Positions 26,306 to 35,083 of a stretch of 64,000 bases of DNA are shown one piece after another (within the stretch, counting starts at the first letter, position 1; every line of letters begins with the position of its first letter). Position numbers and translations under genes: made by a program. This DNA is from Gammaproteobacteria bacterium UBA5078 (GTDB lineage: Bacteria; Pseudomonadota; Gammaproteobacteria; Pseudomonadales; Pseudohongiellaceae). The DNA is taken from positions 25,048 to 89,047 of the forward strand of contig DIAM01000004.1 of assembly GCA_002416505.1 (NCBI GenBank). Reading direction: 5' to 3'. The notes beneath the pieces were generated by a model that saw nothing but the letters and a program-made list of their open reading frames with translations, did not search any database and was not told where the DNA came from.

Positions 26306-27173
26306 CGCGTTTAGTTGGTTTGTCATCATAGGCACCCTTGGCTCCCTGTTGGCCTTCTTCTTGATTCTGTATATGAATCGCCACACCAGCAATCCAGGCA
26401 AGACCACTGGCCATAGCTATGACGGGATCGAAGAGTATGACAACCCGATGCCCGCATGGTGGTTCTGGGGCTTCGTGATCAGCATCCTCTTCGGCATTGG
26501 CTACCTACTCTACTTTCCCGGTTTAGGAAATTTTGCAGGCTTCGGCGGCTGGACTCAAGTGGGCGCCTTGGAGAGCGATCAGGACGATGCGGAAGAGCGT
26601 TACGGCCCGCTGTTCGCTCAGTATGCCGCGATTCCCATCGACGAGTTGCGTCAGGATGCCGCGGCTATGCGTATGGGACGCAGACTCTTCGCGACGAATT
26701 GCTCGGTGTGCCACGGCAGCGCGGGCACGGGCAGCGAGGGTTTCCCTAACCTGACCGACCATGAATGGCTATGGGGTAGCGACGCCGAGCAGATCCAAGC
26801 CACTATCCTGAATGGGCGCATGGCGATGATGCCCGCATGGGGTCCCGTCTTGCAGGAGCAGGGCGTGCAAGAGGTTGCCGAGTATGTGATGCAACTGTCG
26901 GGTCGCGAGGTGAATGCCGAACTCGCAAGCGCCGGCAAGACGCGCTATGACATGTTCTGCGTCGCCTGCCACGGACCGGAAGGAGCGGGTCAGCCGATGA
27001 TGGGCGCGCCCGCACTCAATAATGAAATTTGGTTATACGGCAACTCTAGACTGCGTATCGAGGACGCAATTCGCAATGGGCGCAACGGGCAAATGCCAGC
27101 CTTTGCCGAACGCCTTGGCGAAGACAAAGTGCATATCCTTAGTGCGTACGTGAAGAGCCTGCAGCAGCAATAA
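26298..27173 (+). CDS. ccoP: cbb3-type oxidase dihaem cytochrome c subunit III
   Basis: 291 residues. Two N-terminal membrane helices (about 5-25 and 54-72, the latter following DNPMPAWWFWGF) are typical of the long-form CcoP. Two periplasmic cytochrome c domains carry CSVCH and CVACH. CcoP accepts electrons from soluble or membrane cytochromes and passes them to CcoO/CcoN. GGGAG precedes the ATG at 26298. Confidence 0.95.
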   Translation: MSNAFSWFVIIGTLGSLLAFFLILYMNRHTSNPGKTTGHSYDGIEEYDNPMPAWWFWGFVISILFGIGYLLYFPGLGNFAGFGGWTQVGALESDQDDAEERYGPLFAQYAAIPIDELRQDAAAMRMGRRLFATNCSVCHGSAGTGSEGFPNLTDHEWLWGSDAEQIQATILNGRMAMMPAWGPVLQEQGVQEVAEYVMQLSGREVNAELASAGKTRYDMFCVACHGPEGAGQPMMGAPALNNEIWLYGNSRLRIEDAIRNGRNGQMPAFAERLGEDKVHILSAYVKSLQQQ

Positions 27174-27177
27174 GCCT

Positions 27178-28641
27178 ATGGAGCGCATACCGGTTCAGCA
27201 GATCATTCCAGAGGACGCGGATTCCCGCGTCTTCAATCTCTATGAGAAAAAGGAAAAGATCTACATCCGCTCGATGGAAGGCGTCTTTCAACGCCTGCGC
27301 CTGTACACCGGCTGGCCGCTCTTGCTCGGTTATTTCCTACTGCCATGGCTCCAGATCGAAGGGCGCCAAGCCGTCTTCTTTAACTTACCCGAACAGCAGT
27401 TCAATATTTTCTGGCTCACACTATGGCCACAGGATTTTGTCCTATTAATGTGGACTCTGGCCATAGCCGCCTTCGCATTGTTTTTCGTCACCACACTGTG
27501 GGGGCGAGTATGGTGTGGGTACACCTGCCCCCAAACGGTATGGACGGCGATTTTTTCCTGGGTTGAACAGATCACTGAAGGCGAGCGACACCAGCGCATA
27601 AAGCTCGATAAGATCCCCTCGTTTTTCTCGCCCGGAGGACGCAATCGAGCAGGCGCGATGAAGGTCCTGAGAAGAGGGTTGAAGCATGGCATGTGGCTGG
27701 GCTTCGCCGCGCTCACGGGCATTACCTTCGTCGGCTATTTCTACGGAATACGCGACCTAGTAAGCGAGGCGCTGGTCTGGCAGCTTTCGCTGACCGCCGT
27801 CGCCTGGTCAGTGTTCTTTACCCTGGCCACCTATATCAACGCGGGCTGGTTGAGGGAGCACGTGTGCATCTATATGTGCCCCTATGCGCGCTTCCAGTCG
27901 GCAATGTTCGACAAAGACACGCTCATTATTTCCTACGATAAAAAGCGTGGCGAACAACGCGGGGCACGCAAACGCAACAGCGACTATAAAGACGCGGGGC
28001 TTGGCGATTGTATCGACTGCACCCTGTGCGTGCAGGTCTGCCCTACCGGCATCGACATCCGCGATGGTTTGCAATACGAGTGCATCGGCTGCGCGCATTG
28101 CATCGACGCCTGCGACTCGATCATGGAGAAGATGGACTACCCCAAGGGGCTGATCTCCTATACCACCGAACACAAGTTAGCCGGTGGCACGTGGACCTGG
28201 CGCCGCCCCAAACTCATCGGCTATGGCGTGGTGCTAATTGTCCTGTGTTTACTCTTCACTAGCATTTTATTTATTCGCACGCCCGTGCGCCTAGACGTAT
28301 TGCGTGACCGCGGTCAACTCTACCAAGAAGTCGCAGGGGGGCTGATTGAGAATGTGTACATCCTTAAGATCATCAATATGTCGGACGACGTGCAACGCTA
28401 TGCGCTTAGCCTCGATGGCCTCACGAATGTCCAAATATTGCCGCAGACAGTTTTCGAAGTAAGCCCGCGCGAGATGCAAGAGCAGATCGTGCGGGTCCGT
28501 GCGAACCCCGACGAACTAAAGGATTTCAACACCGAGTTCGATTTTACGATCGAAGCGGTAGGTGACGCCGGCAACGCAAGCATCCGAGCCAGCGCGGAGA
28601 GCCGATTCTTTGGCCCGCGCCCCTTAGTCCAATCTCGATAG
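27178..28641 (+). CDS. ccoG: cbb3 oxidase accessory iron-sulfur protein
   Basis: 487 residues. Membrane helices flank a polyferredoxin region with CIDCTLCVQVCP and CIGCAHCIDAC motifs that bind two [4Fe-4S] clusters, and a C-terminal Ig-like periplasmic domain (about 375-480). CcoG/FixG is a cupric reductase needed for copper loading of the cbb3 CuB site. An NHQTVWT-like WCGYTCPQTVW motif is present (about residue 115). It starts 4 bases after ccoP. Confidence 0.95.
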   Translation: MERIPVQQIIPEDADSRVFNLYEKKEKIYIRSMEGVFQRLRLYTGWPLLLGYFLLPWLQIEGRQAVFFNLPEQQFNIFWLTLWPQDFVLLMWTLAIAAFALFFVTTLWGRVWCGYTCPQTVWTAIFSWVEQITEGERHQRIKLDKIPSFFSPGGRNRAGAMKVLRRGLKHGMWLGFAALTGITFVGYFYGIRDLVSEALVWQLSLTAVAWSVFFTLATYINAGWLREHVCIYMCPYARFQSAMFDKDTLIISYDKKRGEQRGARKRNSDYKDAGLGDCIDCTLCVQVCPTGIDIRDGLQYECIGCAHCIDACDSIMEKMDYPKGLISYTTEHKLAGGTWTWRRPKLIGYGVVLIVLCLLFTSILFIRTPVRLDVLRDRGQLYQEVAGGLIENVYILKIINMSDDVQRYALSLDGLTNVQILPQTVFEVSPREMQEQIVRVRANPDELKDFNTEFDFTIEAVGDAGNASIRASAESRFFGPRPLVQSR

Positions 28642-28655
28642 CGTTAGGAATTATT

Positions 28656-29159
28656 ATGAACAATGGGATTGAATCGAACACTACGCTGCCGTGGTATCAC
28701 TACCGCTGGCCTTGGGTGCTTATGCTAATACCCTTTGCGGCCGTACTCTTTGGTATTTTCATGGTGACTACCGCACTGCTGTATCCCGACGATGTCGTCG
28801 TCGACACCTATTACAAGGACGGCCAAGGCATCAATCAGTTGCGCGATCTCGATGAGGCCGCGCTAGCGCTCAACATTATGGCGACTCTGCGTGTGGGAGA
28901 TGGCAGCGGCCAGAGCCACATCCAACTCTCGGGTAGCGACGAGCCCTACTTACAGCTCTCGGTGTTCCATGTCACCGACAGCAAGCAAGACTTTAGCCTG
29001 CGCTTCACGGCGCAAGATGGCGAGTTCGTCAGCGCCCACGACAGCCTGAACAGCCTCTTTGCAAACAGCGGAGTCTGGTATTTGGAGTTACGTGGCGCCG
29101 ACAACGACTGGCGACTTCGCCAGCGCATCGTCACTCCCTTAACGACTATGGAGTTCTAA
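28656..29159 (+). CDS. ccoH: cbb3 oxidase assembly protein CcoH (FixH)
   Basis: 167 residues. One membrane helix (about 19-41, WPWVLMLIPFAAVLFGIF) and a periplasmic beta domain. The motif DDVVVDTYYKDGQGINQ directly after the helix is the FixH signature. CcoH associates with CcoN and is needed for assembly of the oxidase. Its stop overlaps the ATG of ccoI by one base. Confidence 0.9.
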   Translation: MNNGIESNTTLPWYHYRWPWVLMLIPFAAVLFGIFMVTTALLYPDDVVVDTYYKDGQGINQLRDLDEAALALNIMATLRVGDGSGQSHIQLSGSDEPYLQLSVFHVTDSKQDFSLRFTAQDGEFVSAHDSLNSLFANSGVWYLELRGADNDWRLRQRIVTPLTTMEF

Positions 29160-31585
29160 TGCTCGATCGCGTCCGCAATTGCACCTGCTACCACTGCCAG
29201 GACAGTATGCCTGCGGCGGCAGCGTATGTGGCAATTGTAGACGGGCAAGAGCGCCAGTTCTGCTGCAACGGCTGCGTGGCCGCGGCGCAGCTCATTAGCG
29301 CATTGGATCTCGAGAATTTCTACGCCTATCGCGAACAATGCGCTAGCGACACCCCTCGCCCACACAACAAGAAGCCGGCGCAGGCCGAGGATTTTACTAG
29401 CGCGACTACCGCACTGGATGAGGACCAGTGGGAACTGCGCCTGTTGATTCCCGATATTCGCTGCGTTGCCTGTGTGTGGCTCTTGGAACAAGTGCTCGCC
29501 AAGCAAGCCGGCATAGTCGAGGTGTCCGTGCATTTCGCCAAGCGGCGCCTGCGCGTGGTTTTTAACTCAGCTATTTCGAGCGGGCAGATCGCAGAGCTTG
29601 TGCAACGCTTGGGCTATACCGCACTCGCGGACAAGCCCGACCTTGTGCGACTCAATCTCGAGCAGCAGCGCCGCTCCTTCCTCATGCGCCTCGGGGTTGC
29701 CGGTATCGGCATGATGCCGGTGATGATGTTCGCCCTCGCCTCTTATTTCGCAGGCCCTGCCACCGCGCAGAACCCTGCCAGCGGAATGGACCCTTTATAC
29801 GAGACGCTGCTGCGCTGGGGCGCGCTCGTCCTGAGCATCCCGGTCGTATTCTATAGCGCCATGCCATTTCATCGTGGCGCGTGGCTGGCCTTGCGGCATC
29901 GCAGCCTCAGCATGGACCTGCCCGTTTCCATCGCCATTCTCGCCGCTTGGTCGCTGAGCGTTTACAACACACTGCGCTTCGGCAGCACGGTGTACTTCGA
30001 CACCGCCTGCATGTTCGCCTTCTTCCTTCTGCTGGGCCGCTACATCGAACTACTCTCGCGGCAGCGCTTCCATGACAACGAAGACTCCCTACTGCGGCTC
30101 CTGCCCGCCACCGTTACCCGCGTGCTCGGACAGGCGAACACCATAGAGAGCATTAGCAGCAAGGAGTGCGTCGCCTCCGAGCAGATACGCGAGGCGGACC
30201 TACTTCTGGTGCAAGCCCAAGAGGCGATCCCCGCCGACGGCATCGTAGTGGACGGCACGAGCAGCGTAAGCGACACCGCATTCACGGGCGAGCCACTGCC
30301 CAGTTTGCGCTGCGCAGGCGCAAGAGTATTAGCCGGCGCGATGAACCATGACGGCACACTGCTTATACGGGCCACGAGCAATCCACAGGATTTTTTAATC
30401 GCGCAGATCGGACGCCTCTTCGAACAGGCCAGTGCGTATCGACCACGCTGGTCTCTGTTCGCCGATCGTGCAGCCGCCTGGTTTATCGGCTTGGTCCTCG
30501 GCCTCTCCGCTGGCGCCGGAGCGTATTGGTATAGCGTGGGCTCGCCGGAGTTCATCGTCATCGCACTTACCGTGCTCGTCGTGGCCTGCCCCTGCGCATT
30601 GTCATTGGCGACCCCCGTGGCCAGCACGGTGGCCACTACCGCACTAAGAAAGCAAGGGCTGCTCATTCGCAACGGCGCCTTTCTGGAACGACTAGCCAAG
30701 ACCAGCGCGGTAGTGTTCGATAAGACCGGCACGCTTACCGAGGCACAACTGACTCTTAACACCGTACAGACACTTGCGCAGCTAGACGACACTCAGGCCA
30801 TTCATATCGCCACGGCTTTGGAGCGTAGCAGCACACACCCGATCGCCCATGCCTTTATGGCCGACACCGAGCTGCAGGCGGAACAAGTGCAAGTACTCGG
30901 CGCAGGCGTACAGGGCCTTATCGACGGCACGTTGTATCGACTCGGCAAACCCGAGTTTGCACTCCCCGGCTCCCCAAGCTTAGCGCCGCCTAACGCGGAT
31001 GGCCTGTGGATACTGCTCGCCTCGGATCGAGCGCTGGCATGGTTTCAACTACAAGACACCGTGCGCCCGGACGCCAAGCAACTAATTCAAGCACTCAAGA
31101 GCGCGGGACTAAAGACGGCGATATTCACCGGGGATAATTCGCACTCGGGCAGGAGCCTCGCGCAGTCTCTACAAGTGGATATATTGCGCACGGGCATGAG
31201 CCCAGAGGACAAAATAGAGGCGCTAAGACAGCTCGCGCTGCACGAGACAGTGCTGATGATTGGCGATGGTGTGAACGACGCCGGCGCCATGGCCGCCGCA
31301 TCCAGCTCCATCGCGATCGCCCCCAGAGACGTGCTCGTGCAGCACAGCGCCGATGCCACTCTGCTCTCCCCCACGCTCAGCACTCTGCCTACCACGCTGA
31401 ATTTCGCCAAGCGCTGCAGGCGCGTGATCCGCCAGAATGTCGCCTGGTCTCTGCTTTATAATTTCACCGCGATCCCCCTCGCACTCGCGGGCATGTTGCC
31501 GCCATGGCTTGCCGCCATTGGCATGAGCCTCTCCTCGGTCCTCGTCGTACTCAATGCGAGTCGGCTGCGCAGAGTGAGGAGCTAG
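29159..31585 (+). CDS. ccoI: Copper-translocating P1B-type ATPase for cbb3 assembly
   Basis: 808 residues. The N-terminus has a Cys-rich metal site (CTCYHC and FCCNGC), followed by an HMA domain with CVAC. Eight membrane helices carry the CPC transport motif Cys477-Pro-Cys479. The phosphorylation motif DKTGT starts at Asp521 and GDGVND at about 702. CcoI/FixI (CtpA/CopA2-type) exports Cu(I) to the periplasm for insertion into the oxidase. It overlaps ccoH and is followed after 3 bases by ccoS. Confidence 0.95.
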   Translation: MLDRVRNCTCYHCQDSMPAAAAYVAIVDGQERQFCCNGCVAAAQLISALDLENFYAYREQCASDTPRPHNKKPAQAEDFTSATTALDEDQWELRLLIPDIRCVACVWLLEQVLAKQAGIVEVSVHFAKRRLRVVFNSAISSGQIAELVQRLGYTALADKPDLVRLNLEQQRRSFLMRLGVAGIGMMPVMMFALASYFAGPATAQNPASGMDPLYETLLRWGALVLSIPVVFYSAMPFHRGAWLALRHRSLSMDLPVSIAILAAWSLSVYNTLRFGSTVYFDTACMFAFFLLLGRYIELLSRQRFHDNEDSLLRLLPATVTRVLGQANTIESISSKECVASEQIREADLLLVQAQEAIPADGIVVDGTSSVSDTAFTGEPLPSLRCAGARVLAGAMNHDGTLLIRATSNPQDFLIAQIGRLFEQASAYRPRWSLFADRAAAWFIGLVLGLSAGAGAYWYSVGSPEFIVIALTVLVVACPCALSLATPVASTVATTALRKQGLLIRNGAFLERLAKTSAVVFDKTGTLTEAQLTLNTVQTLAQLDDTQAIHIATALERSSTHPIAHAFMADTELQAEQVQVLGAGVQGLIDGTLYRLGKPEFALPGSPSLAPPNADGLWILLASDRALAWFQLQDTVRPDAKQLIQALKSAGLKTAIFTGDNSHSGRSLAQSLQVDILRTGMSPEDKIEALRQLALHETVLMIGDGVNDAGAMAAASSSIAIAPRDVLVQHSADATLLSPTLSTLPTTLNFAKRCRRVIRQNVAWSLLYNFTAIPLALAGMLPPWLAAIGMSLSSVLVVLNASRLRRVRS

Positions 31586-31588
31586 ACG

Positions 31589-31786
31589 ATGGAACTATTT
31601 CTTATCCTCATCCCCGTGACCATCGTCCTTGTAGGAATCTCCATTTGGGCTTTCCTATGGTCGGCACGCAACGACCAGTTCGAAGACCTCGACAAGCAGG
31701 CCTATAGCATCTTGTTCGACGAAGATGAGAAGGTCACGGCGCACAAATCTCCCGACGCAAGCGCTAAGGAGGATGCTCCTCGATGA
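31589..31786 (+). CDS. ccoS: cbb3 oxidase maturation protein CcoS
   Basis: 65 residues. An N-terminal membrane helix (about 2-23) is followed by WSARNDQFEDLDKQAYSILF, the CcoS signature, and a polar tail. CcoS is required for cofactor insertion into CcoN. GAGGAG precedes the ATG, and it overlaps the next gene by 4 bases. Confidence 0.9.
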   Translation: MELFLILIPVTIVLVGISIWAFLWSARNDQFEDLDKQAYSILFDEDEKVTAHKSPDASAKEDAPR

Positions 31787-32538
31787 GCGATCTGTTTATC
31801 GCCTTCAGCCTCGGCTTGCTAAGTGCCCCCCATTGCATCGGCATGTGCGGCAGCATTGCCACCGCATTGCTCATGAGCGCCCAGCGCAGCAAGCAGACAC
31901 ACGCGCGCGTCCAGCCCATGCGCATGGTCTCGGCAGGCGCACCGGTGCATAACAATGCGACCCCGGTGTCGATCGGCGCATTGAGCGATGCCTTCTTATT
32001 CGGTAGCGGTAAACTTTTTGCCTATGTCCTACTCGGGGCTAGCGCGGGAGGCCTTGGCCTGCTCATCACTGCCTTGGGTCCATGGCCAGGCGTTTTACTG
32101 CGCAGCATCAGCGCGGTGTTGATGATTGCGATCGGTCTGTACATCGCGGGCTGGTGGCGAGGCTTGGCACGCCTAGAGACCCTCGGGGCGCGCCTGTGGC
32201 ATCCAGCTCTGCGCATGTTCGGACGCATCGATATGGGTAGCGGCCCGAATAAACTGTTCGCGGGAGCCTTATGGGGCTTCCTGCCCTGCGGCATCGTCTA
32301 CAGCGTGCTCGGCCTAGCGCTCGCCTCTGGCAGCATCGGCAAGGCGGCGGCGATGATGGCGAGCTTCGGGCTCGGCACGATGCCATTCGTATTGAGCGCA
32401 GGCGGCTTGATGCAAGTTGCCGGGAAGGCTCTCGGTGGGCCGTTAGTGAAACAGGTCGCAGGCGCCGCGATGATACTGCTCGGACTGGCGACTCTGTATA
32501 TGCTAGTGGGGGCCAACCCAGCGCAGCATGCTCATTGA
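31783..32538 (+). CDS. TauE/SafE-like membrane protein of the cco cluster
   Basis: 251 residues, about six membrane helices. The N-terminal GLLSAPHCIGMCGSIA, with His and paired Cys in the first helix, marks the sulfite exporter TauE/SafE-like family that commonly ends cco clusters in Gammaproteobacteria (related to CcoU and to copper-handling urease-accessory-type proteins). It overlaps ccoS by 4 bases and is followed by a terminator, so it is the last gene of the operon. A role in copper homeostasis for the oxidase is inferred. Confidence 0.85.
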   Translation: MSDLFIAFSLGLLSAPHCIGMCGSIATALLMSAQRSKQTHARVQPMRMVSAGAPVHNNATPVSIGALSDAFLFGSGKLFAYVLLGASAGGLGLLITALGPWPGVLLRSISAVLMIAIGLYIAGWWRGLARLETLGARLWHPALRMFGRIDMGSGPNKLFAGALWGFLPCGIVYSVLGLALASGSIGKAAAMMASFGLGTMPFVLSAGGLMQVAGKALGGPLVKQVAGAAMILLGLATLYMLVGANPAQHAH

Positions 32539-32544
32539 TATTCA

Positions 32545-32576
32545 GATGCGCGGGCAGACACCGGCGCATCGTTTTT
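32545..32576 (+). terminator. Intrinsic terminator ending the cco operon
   Basis: Stem GATGCGC / GCGCATC with a 12-base loop, followed by GTTTTTAG, 6 bases after the TauE-like stop codon. Confidence 0.65.
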
Positions 32577-32624
32577 AGACGTAAACAAAGGATTAAAAAT
32601 CTCAGCTGAGTTTAGGAGAAAGCA

Positions 32625-33227
32625 ATGAAACACATTCTCGGATTATTGAGCAAACCCCATCAAGAATGGGCACGGATTCGTGAGGAGACCCATTCGATCG
32701 CGGGGCAATATTTACGCTTTCTGATCTGGATCGCTATAATCCCACCGCTCGCATGGTGGTATGGTGCGTCGCAGATCGGCTGGGTGCTAGGCGGTCGCAC
32801 GATCCTCTTAACCTCGAGTTCTGCGGCGCAGATCATGGGCCTTTTCTATGTCGCTATTCTCCTTAGCATCGGCTTCCTAGGCTATATGATCTACTGGATG
32901 GCAAAGACCTACGATGGCAAGAACAACGATATCTCCCGCGCGATAGGCGTTGCCGCCTATATGTGTACTCCCATGTTTCTGGTCGGGATCACCGGCCTCT
33001 ATCCGGTGCTTTGGCTGGATATGATTCTCGGCACCGCCGCAGCGGCTTACACACTCTACTTGCTCTATATCGGCATCCCCATCGTCTATGATATGCCCAA
33101 AGAGAGAGGCTTCCTGTTCGCTAGCGCCACCGTGGCGGTAGGGCTAGTGCTGATGGTGGCCCTGCTAGGCGCTACGGTAATCCTGTGGGAGATGGGGGCG
33201 ATGCCAGTGTTCACAGATGGCAACTAA
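32625..33227 (+). CDS. Yip1-family membrane protein
   Basis: 200 residues with five membrane helices. The N-terminal LLSKPHQEWARIREE matches the start of bacterial Yip1-domain proteins, and helices with IAIIPPLAWWYG and a GVAAYMCTPMFLVG segment follow. Function in bacteria is unknown. AGGAG lies 7 bases before the ATG. It follows the cco terminator, so it is probably separately transcribed. Confidence 0.85.
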   Translation: MKHILGLLSKPHQEWARIREETHSIAGQYLRFLIWIAIIPPLAWWYGASQIGWVLGGRTILLTSSSAAQIMGLFYVAILLSIGFLGYMIYWMAKTYDGKNNDISRAIGVAAYMCTPMFLVGITGLYPVLWLDMILGTAAAAYTLYLLYIGIPIVYDMPKERGFLFASATVAVGLVLMVALLGATVILWEMGAMPVFTDGN

Positions 33228-33340
33228 AAGAGCGCCCGTATACAAGCTGTTTAAATTCGAATTAGTGGATGAACTTAGCCCTCTAATCTGGCAGATTAAC
33301 GACTAAAACCCAACCATAGGCACGCTAACAAGGAAATATT

Positions 33341-33907
33341 ATGAATCCGATCAGAAACACACTAGCAGCTAGCAGCGCCGTTTATGGCAAAGCATTGCGC
33401 ACACTTTTCGTATCCGCTGTGTTTACGCTGCTGGCTTCAGCAGCCGCCGCGCAACAACTCGACAGCGCCGCTATTAACAATGCCGAGATACTCAATCTGA
33501 GCAACCCAGAGGCGAATGTCTTCGCAAGCGGACAGCCTAGCCAAGAACAGTTGCAGCTACTCGCCAGCTCAGGGGTTAAACACATCATTAATCTGCGCCC
33601 TACTAGTGAGCAAGACTGGGACGAAGGGGCCTATGTAAAATCTTTGGGCATGGAGTATCACAATATTCCGGTGGCCGGGGCCGAGGGCGTCAGCAGTGAG
33701 AACGCGCAGCAGCTCAACGAGTTGTTGAACAGCCTCAACGGTCAGCCACTGTTGGTCCATTGCGCCAGTAGCAATCGTGTCGGCGCATTGCGCGCACTTA
33801 GCGCCGGCGAGACGGATGGGGCAGCCCTAGAGTCTGCAATCGCCACTGGAAAATTGTGGGGACTAAGCAGCCTAGAGCCAGCAGTTCGCGCGAAACTAAG
33901 CGACTGA
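33341..33907 (+). CDS. Exported PTP-like phosphatase-fold protein
   Basis: 188 residues with a signal peptide (about 20-39, ending AAAQ). The remainder matches the dual-specificity-phosphatase-like fold found in the beta-lactamase-hydrolase-like (DUF442-type) group: ASGQPSQEQL, a VKHIINLRP strand, and the P-loop LLVHCASSNRVGALRAL. The P-loop is Cys141-x4-Arg146, one residue shorter than the Cx5R of classical phosphatases, a variant that I recall as characteristic of this exported group. AAGGA precedes the ATG. The activity is not established. Confidence 0.8.
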   Translation: MNPIRNTLAASSAVYGKALRTLFVSAVFTLLASAAAAQQLDSAAINNAEILNLSNPEANVFASGQPSQEQLQLLASSGVKHIINLRPTSEQDWDEGAYVKSLGMEYHNIPVAGAEGVSSENAQQLNELLNSLNGQPLLVHCASSNRVGALRALSAGETDGAALESAIATGKLWGLSSLEPAVRAKLSD

Positions 33908-33951
33908 TTAGCTCGCCTACCTAAGCTCAATAATTTTGGAGACCGACGATT

Positions 33952-34923
33952 ATGAACACTTCACGCAAGGGATTTAGCAAGCATCTATACGTGGCCATTG
34001 CGTTGACCGCAGGCCTAGTGGGCAATGCCAGCCAAGCCGCCGACGCCAGTTGGGTCGACCTCGCTGTTCATAATTTCGGCGCCCCGATTAACACGATGTG
34101 GGCGGAAGGCGAACTGAGCTTCGCCGATGACGGCACCATGGTCTATTGCAGCGCAAGAGAGGACATGGCCGTCGCTCCCGGCGATCCCAAGGACTTGTAC
34201 ATCGCCACCTTCAATGCGGAGACTGGCGGCTGGAATACGCCAGTGAACATGGGGCTACCAGTAAACGCAGCGCCCGCCACGGACGTGGATCCCCTGCGCC
34301 TAGGAGATGATCGCGAACCATGGATCAGCGCCGACGGCAACACCATCTATTTCAAATCCGACCGCAGCGCCACGACGAGCCCGCGCAATAACAATGACCT
34401 GTTTATCACCCGCAAGGTCAATGGCAGTTGGACTACGCCGGAGTTGATCGGCTTCCCTATCAGCACCAACGAGGGGGATGAACACTGCCCCGCGATCCTG
34501 CAAGACGGGCAGACTCTGTGCTTCGCCTCTAAACGTGCCGGCGGCTATGGCGGCTCCGACATCTATTGTTCGAACCAAGACGCTAACGGCGAGTGGATGA
34601 CCCCGGTCAACCAAGGCCCCAATATCAATACTGCGGCCGAGGAGTTTCACTTCTCCCAAGACAAGGACGGCATGGTGTACTTCTCCTCCGCCCGACCCGG
34701 TGGCTACGGCGGCATGGATATCTGGGGCGCCATGCAGCAGGGCAAGAACGCCTGGGGTGAGGCGCACAATCTCGGCCCTAAGATAAACACGGCAGGGGCC
34801 GACATGTGCCCGGCCCTCCCGCCAGGAGGAGACTCGATCACCTGGTTCTCTACGCGCAGCGATAATAGCCTTGGCAATATCGATATCTTCTGGACCAATA
34901 AAGCCAATCTGCCTAGCCGTTGA
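33952..34923 (+). CDS. Exported PD40-repeat beta-propeller protein
   Basis: 323 residues. A signal peptide (about 1-29) ends in SQAA. Four to five WD40-like (PD40/TolB-type) repeats follow, seen as DGTMVYCSA, DGNTIYFKSDR, DGQTLCFASKRAGGYGGSD, DGMVYFSSARPGGYGGMD and a last SITWFSTRSDN. The SxRxGGYGGxDI pattern is common in periplasmic propellers and in OmpA-associated proteins. Likely a periplasmic binding or scaffold protein. GGAG lies 10 bases before the ATG. Confidence 0.85.
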   Translation: MNTSRKGFSKHLYVAIALTAGLVGNASQAADASWVDLAVHNFGAPINTMWAEGELSFADDGTMVYCSAREDMAVAPGDPKDLYIATFNAETGGWNTPVNMGLPVNAAPATDVDPLRLGDDREPWISADGNTIYFKSDRSATTSPRNNNDLFITRKVNGSWTTPELIGFPISTNEGDEHCPAILQDGQTLCFASKRAGGYGGSDIYCSNQDANGEWMTPVNQGPNINTAAEEFHFSQDKDGMVYFSSARPGGYGGMDIWGAMQQGKNAWGEAHNLGPKINTAGADMCPALPPGGDSITWFSTRSDNSLGNIDIFWTNKANLPSR

Positions 34924-34986
34924 ACCAAGCGTTACACGGGGTCTCGAGCTCTTCGAGTCTCACTAGTGCCGCCGCAACACCCCCAA

Positions 34987-35018
34987 ACCAGCTTCTCGGC
35001 CGCGGCCGGGAAGCTGGT
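34987..35018 (+). terminator. Hairpin between the PD40 gene and serB
   Basis: Inverted repeat ACCAGCTTC / GAAGCTGGT enclosing a second short GC-rich repeat (CGGCCGCGGCCG). It lies 64 bases after the stop of the PD40 gene and before the serB ribosome site. The T content after it is modest. Confidence 0.5.
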
Positions 35019-35083
35019 ATTAATCTCACCCACGCAGATACAATACGCGCCCTCGAAACCAAGGGCCTAAGGAGAGAACTGGC

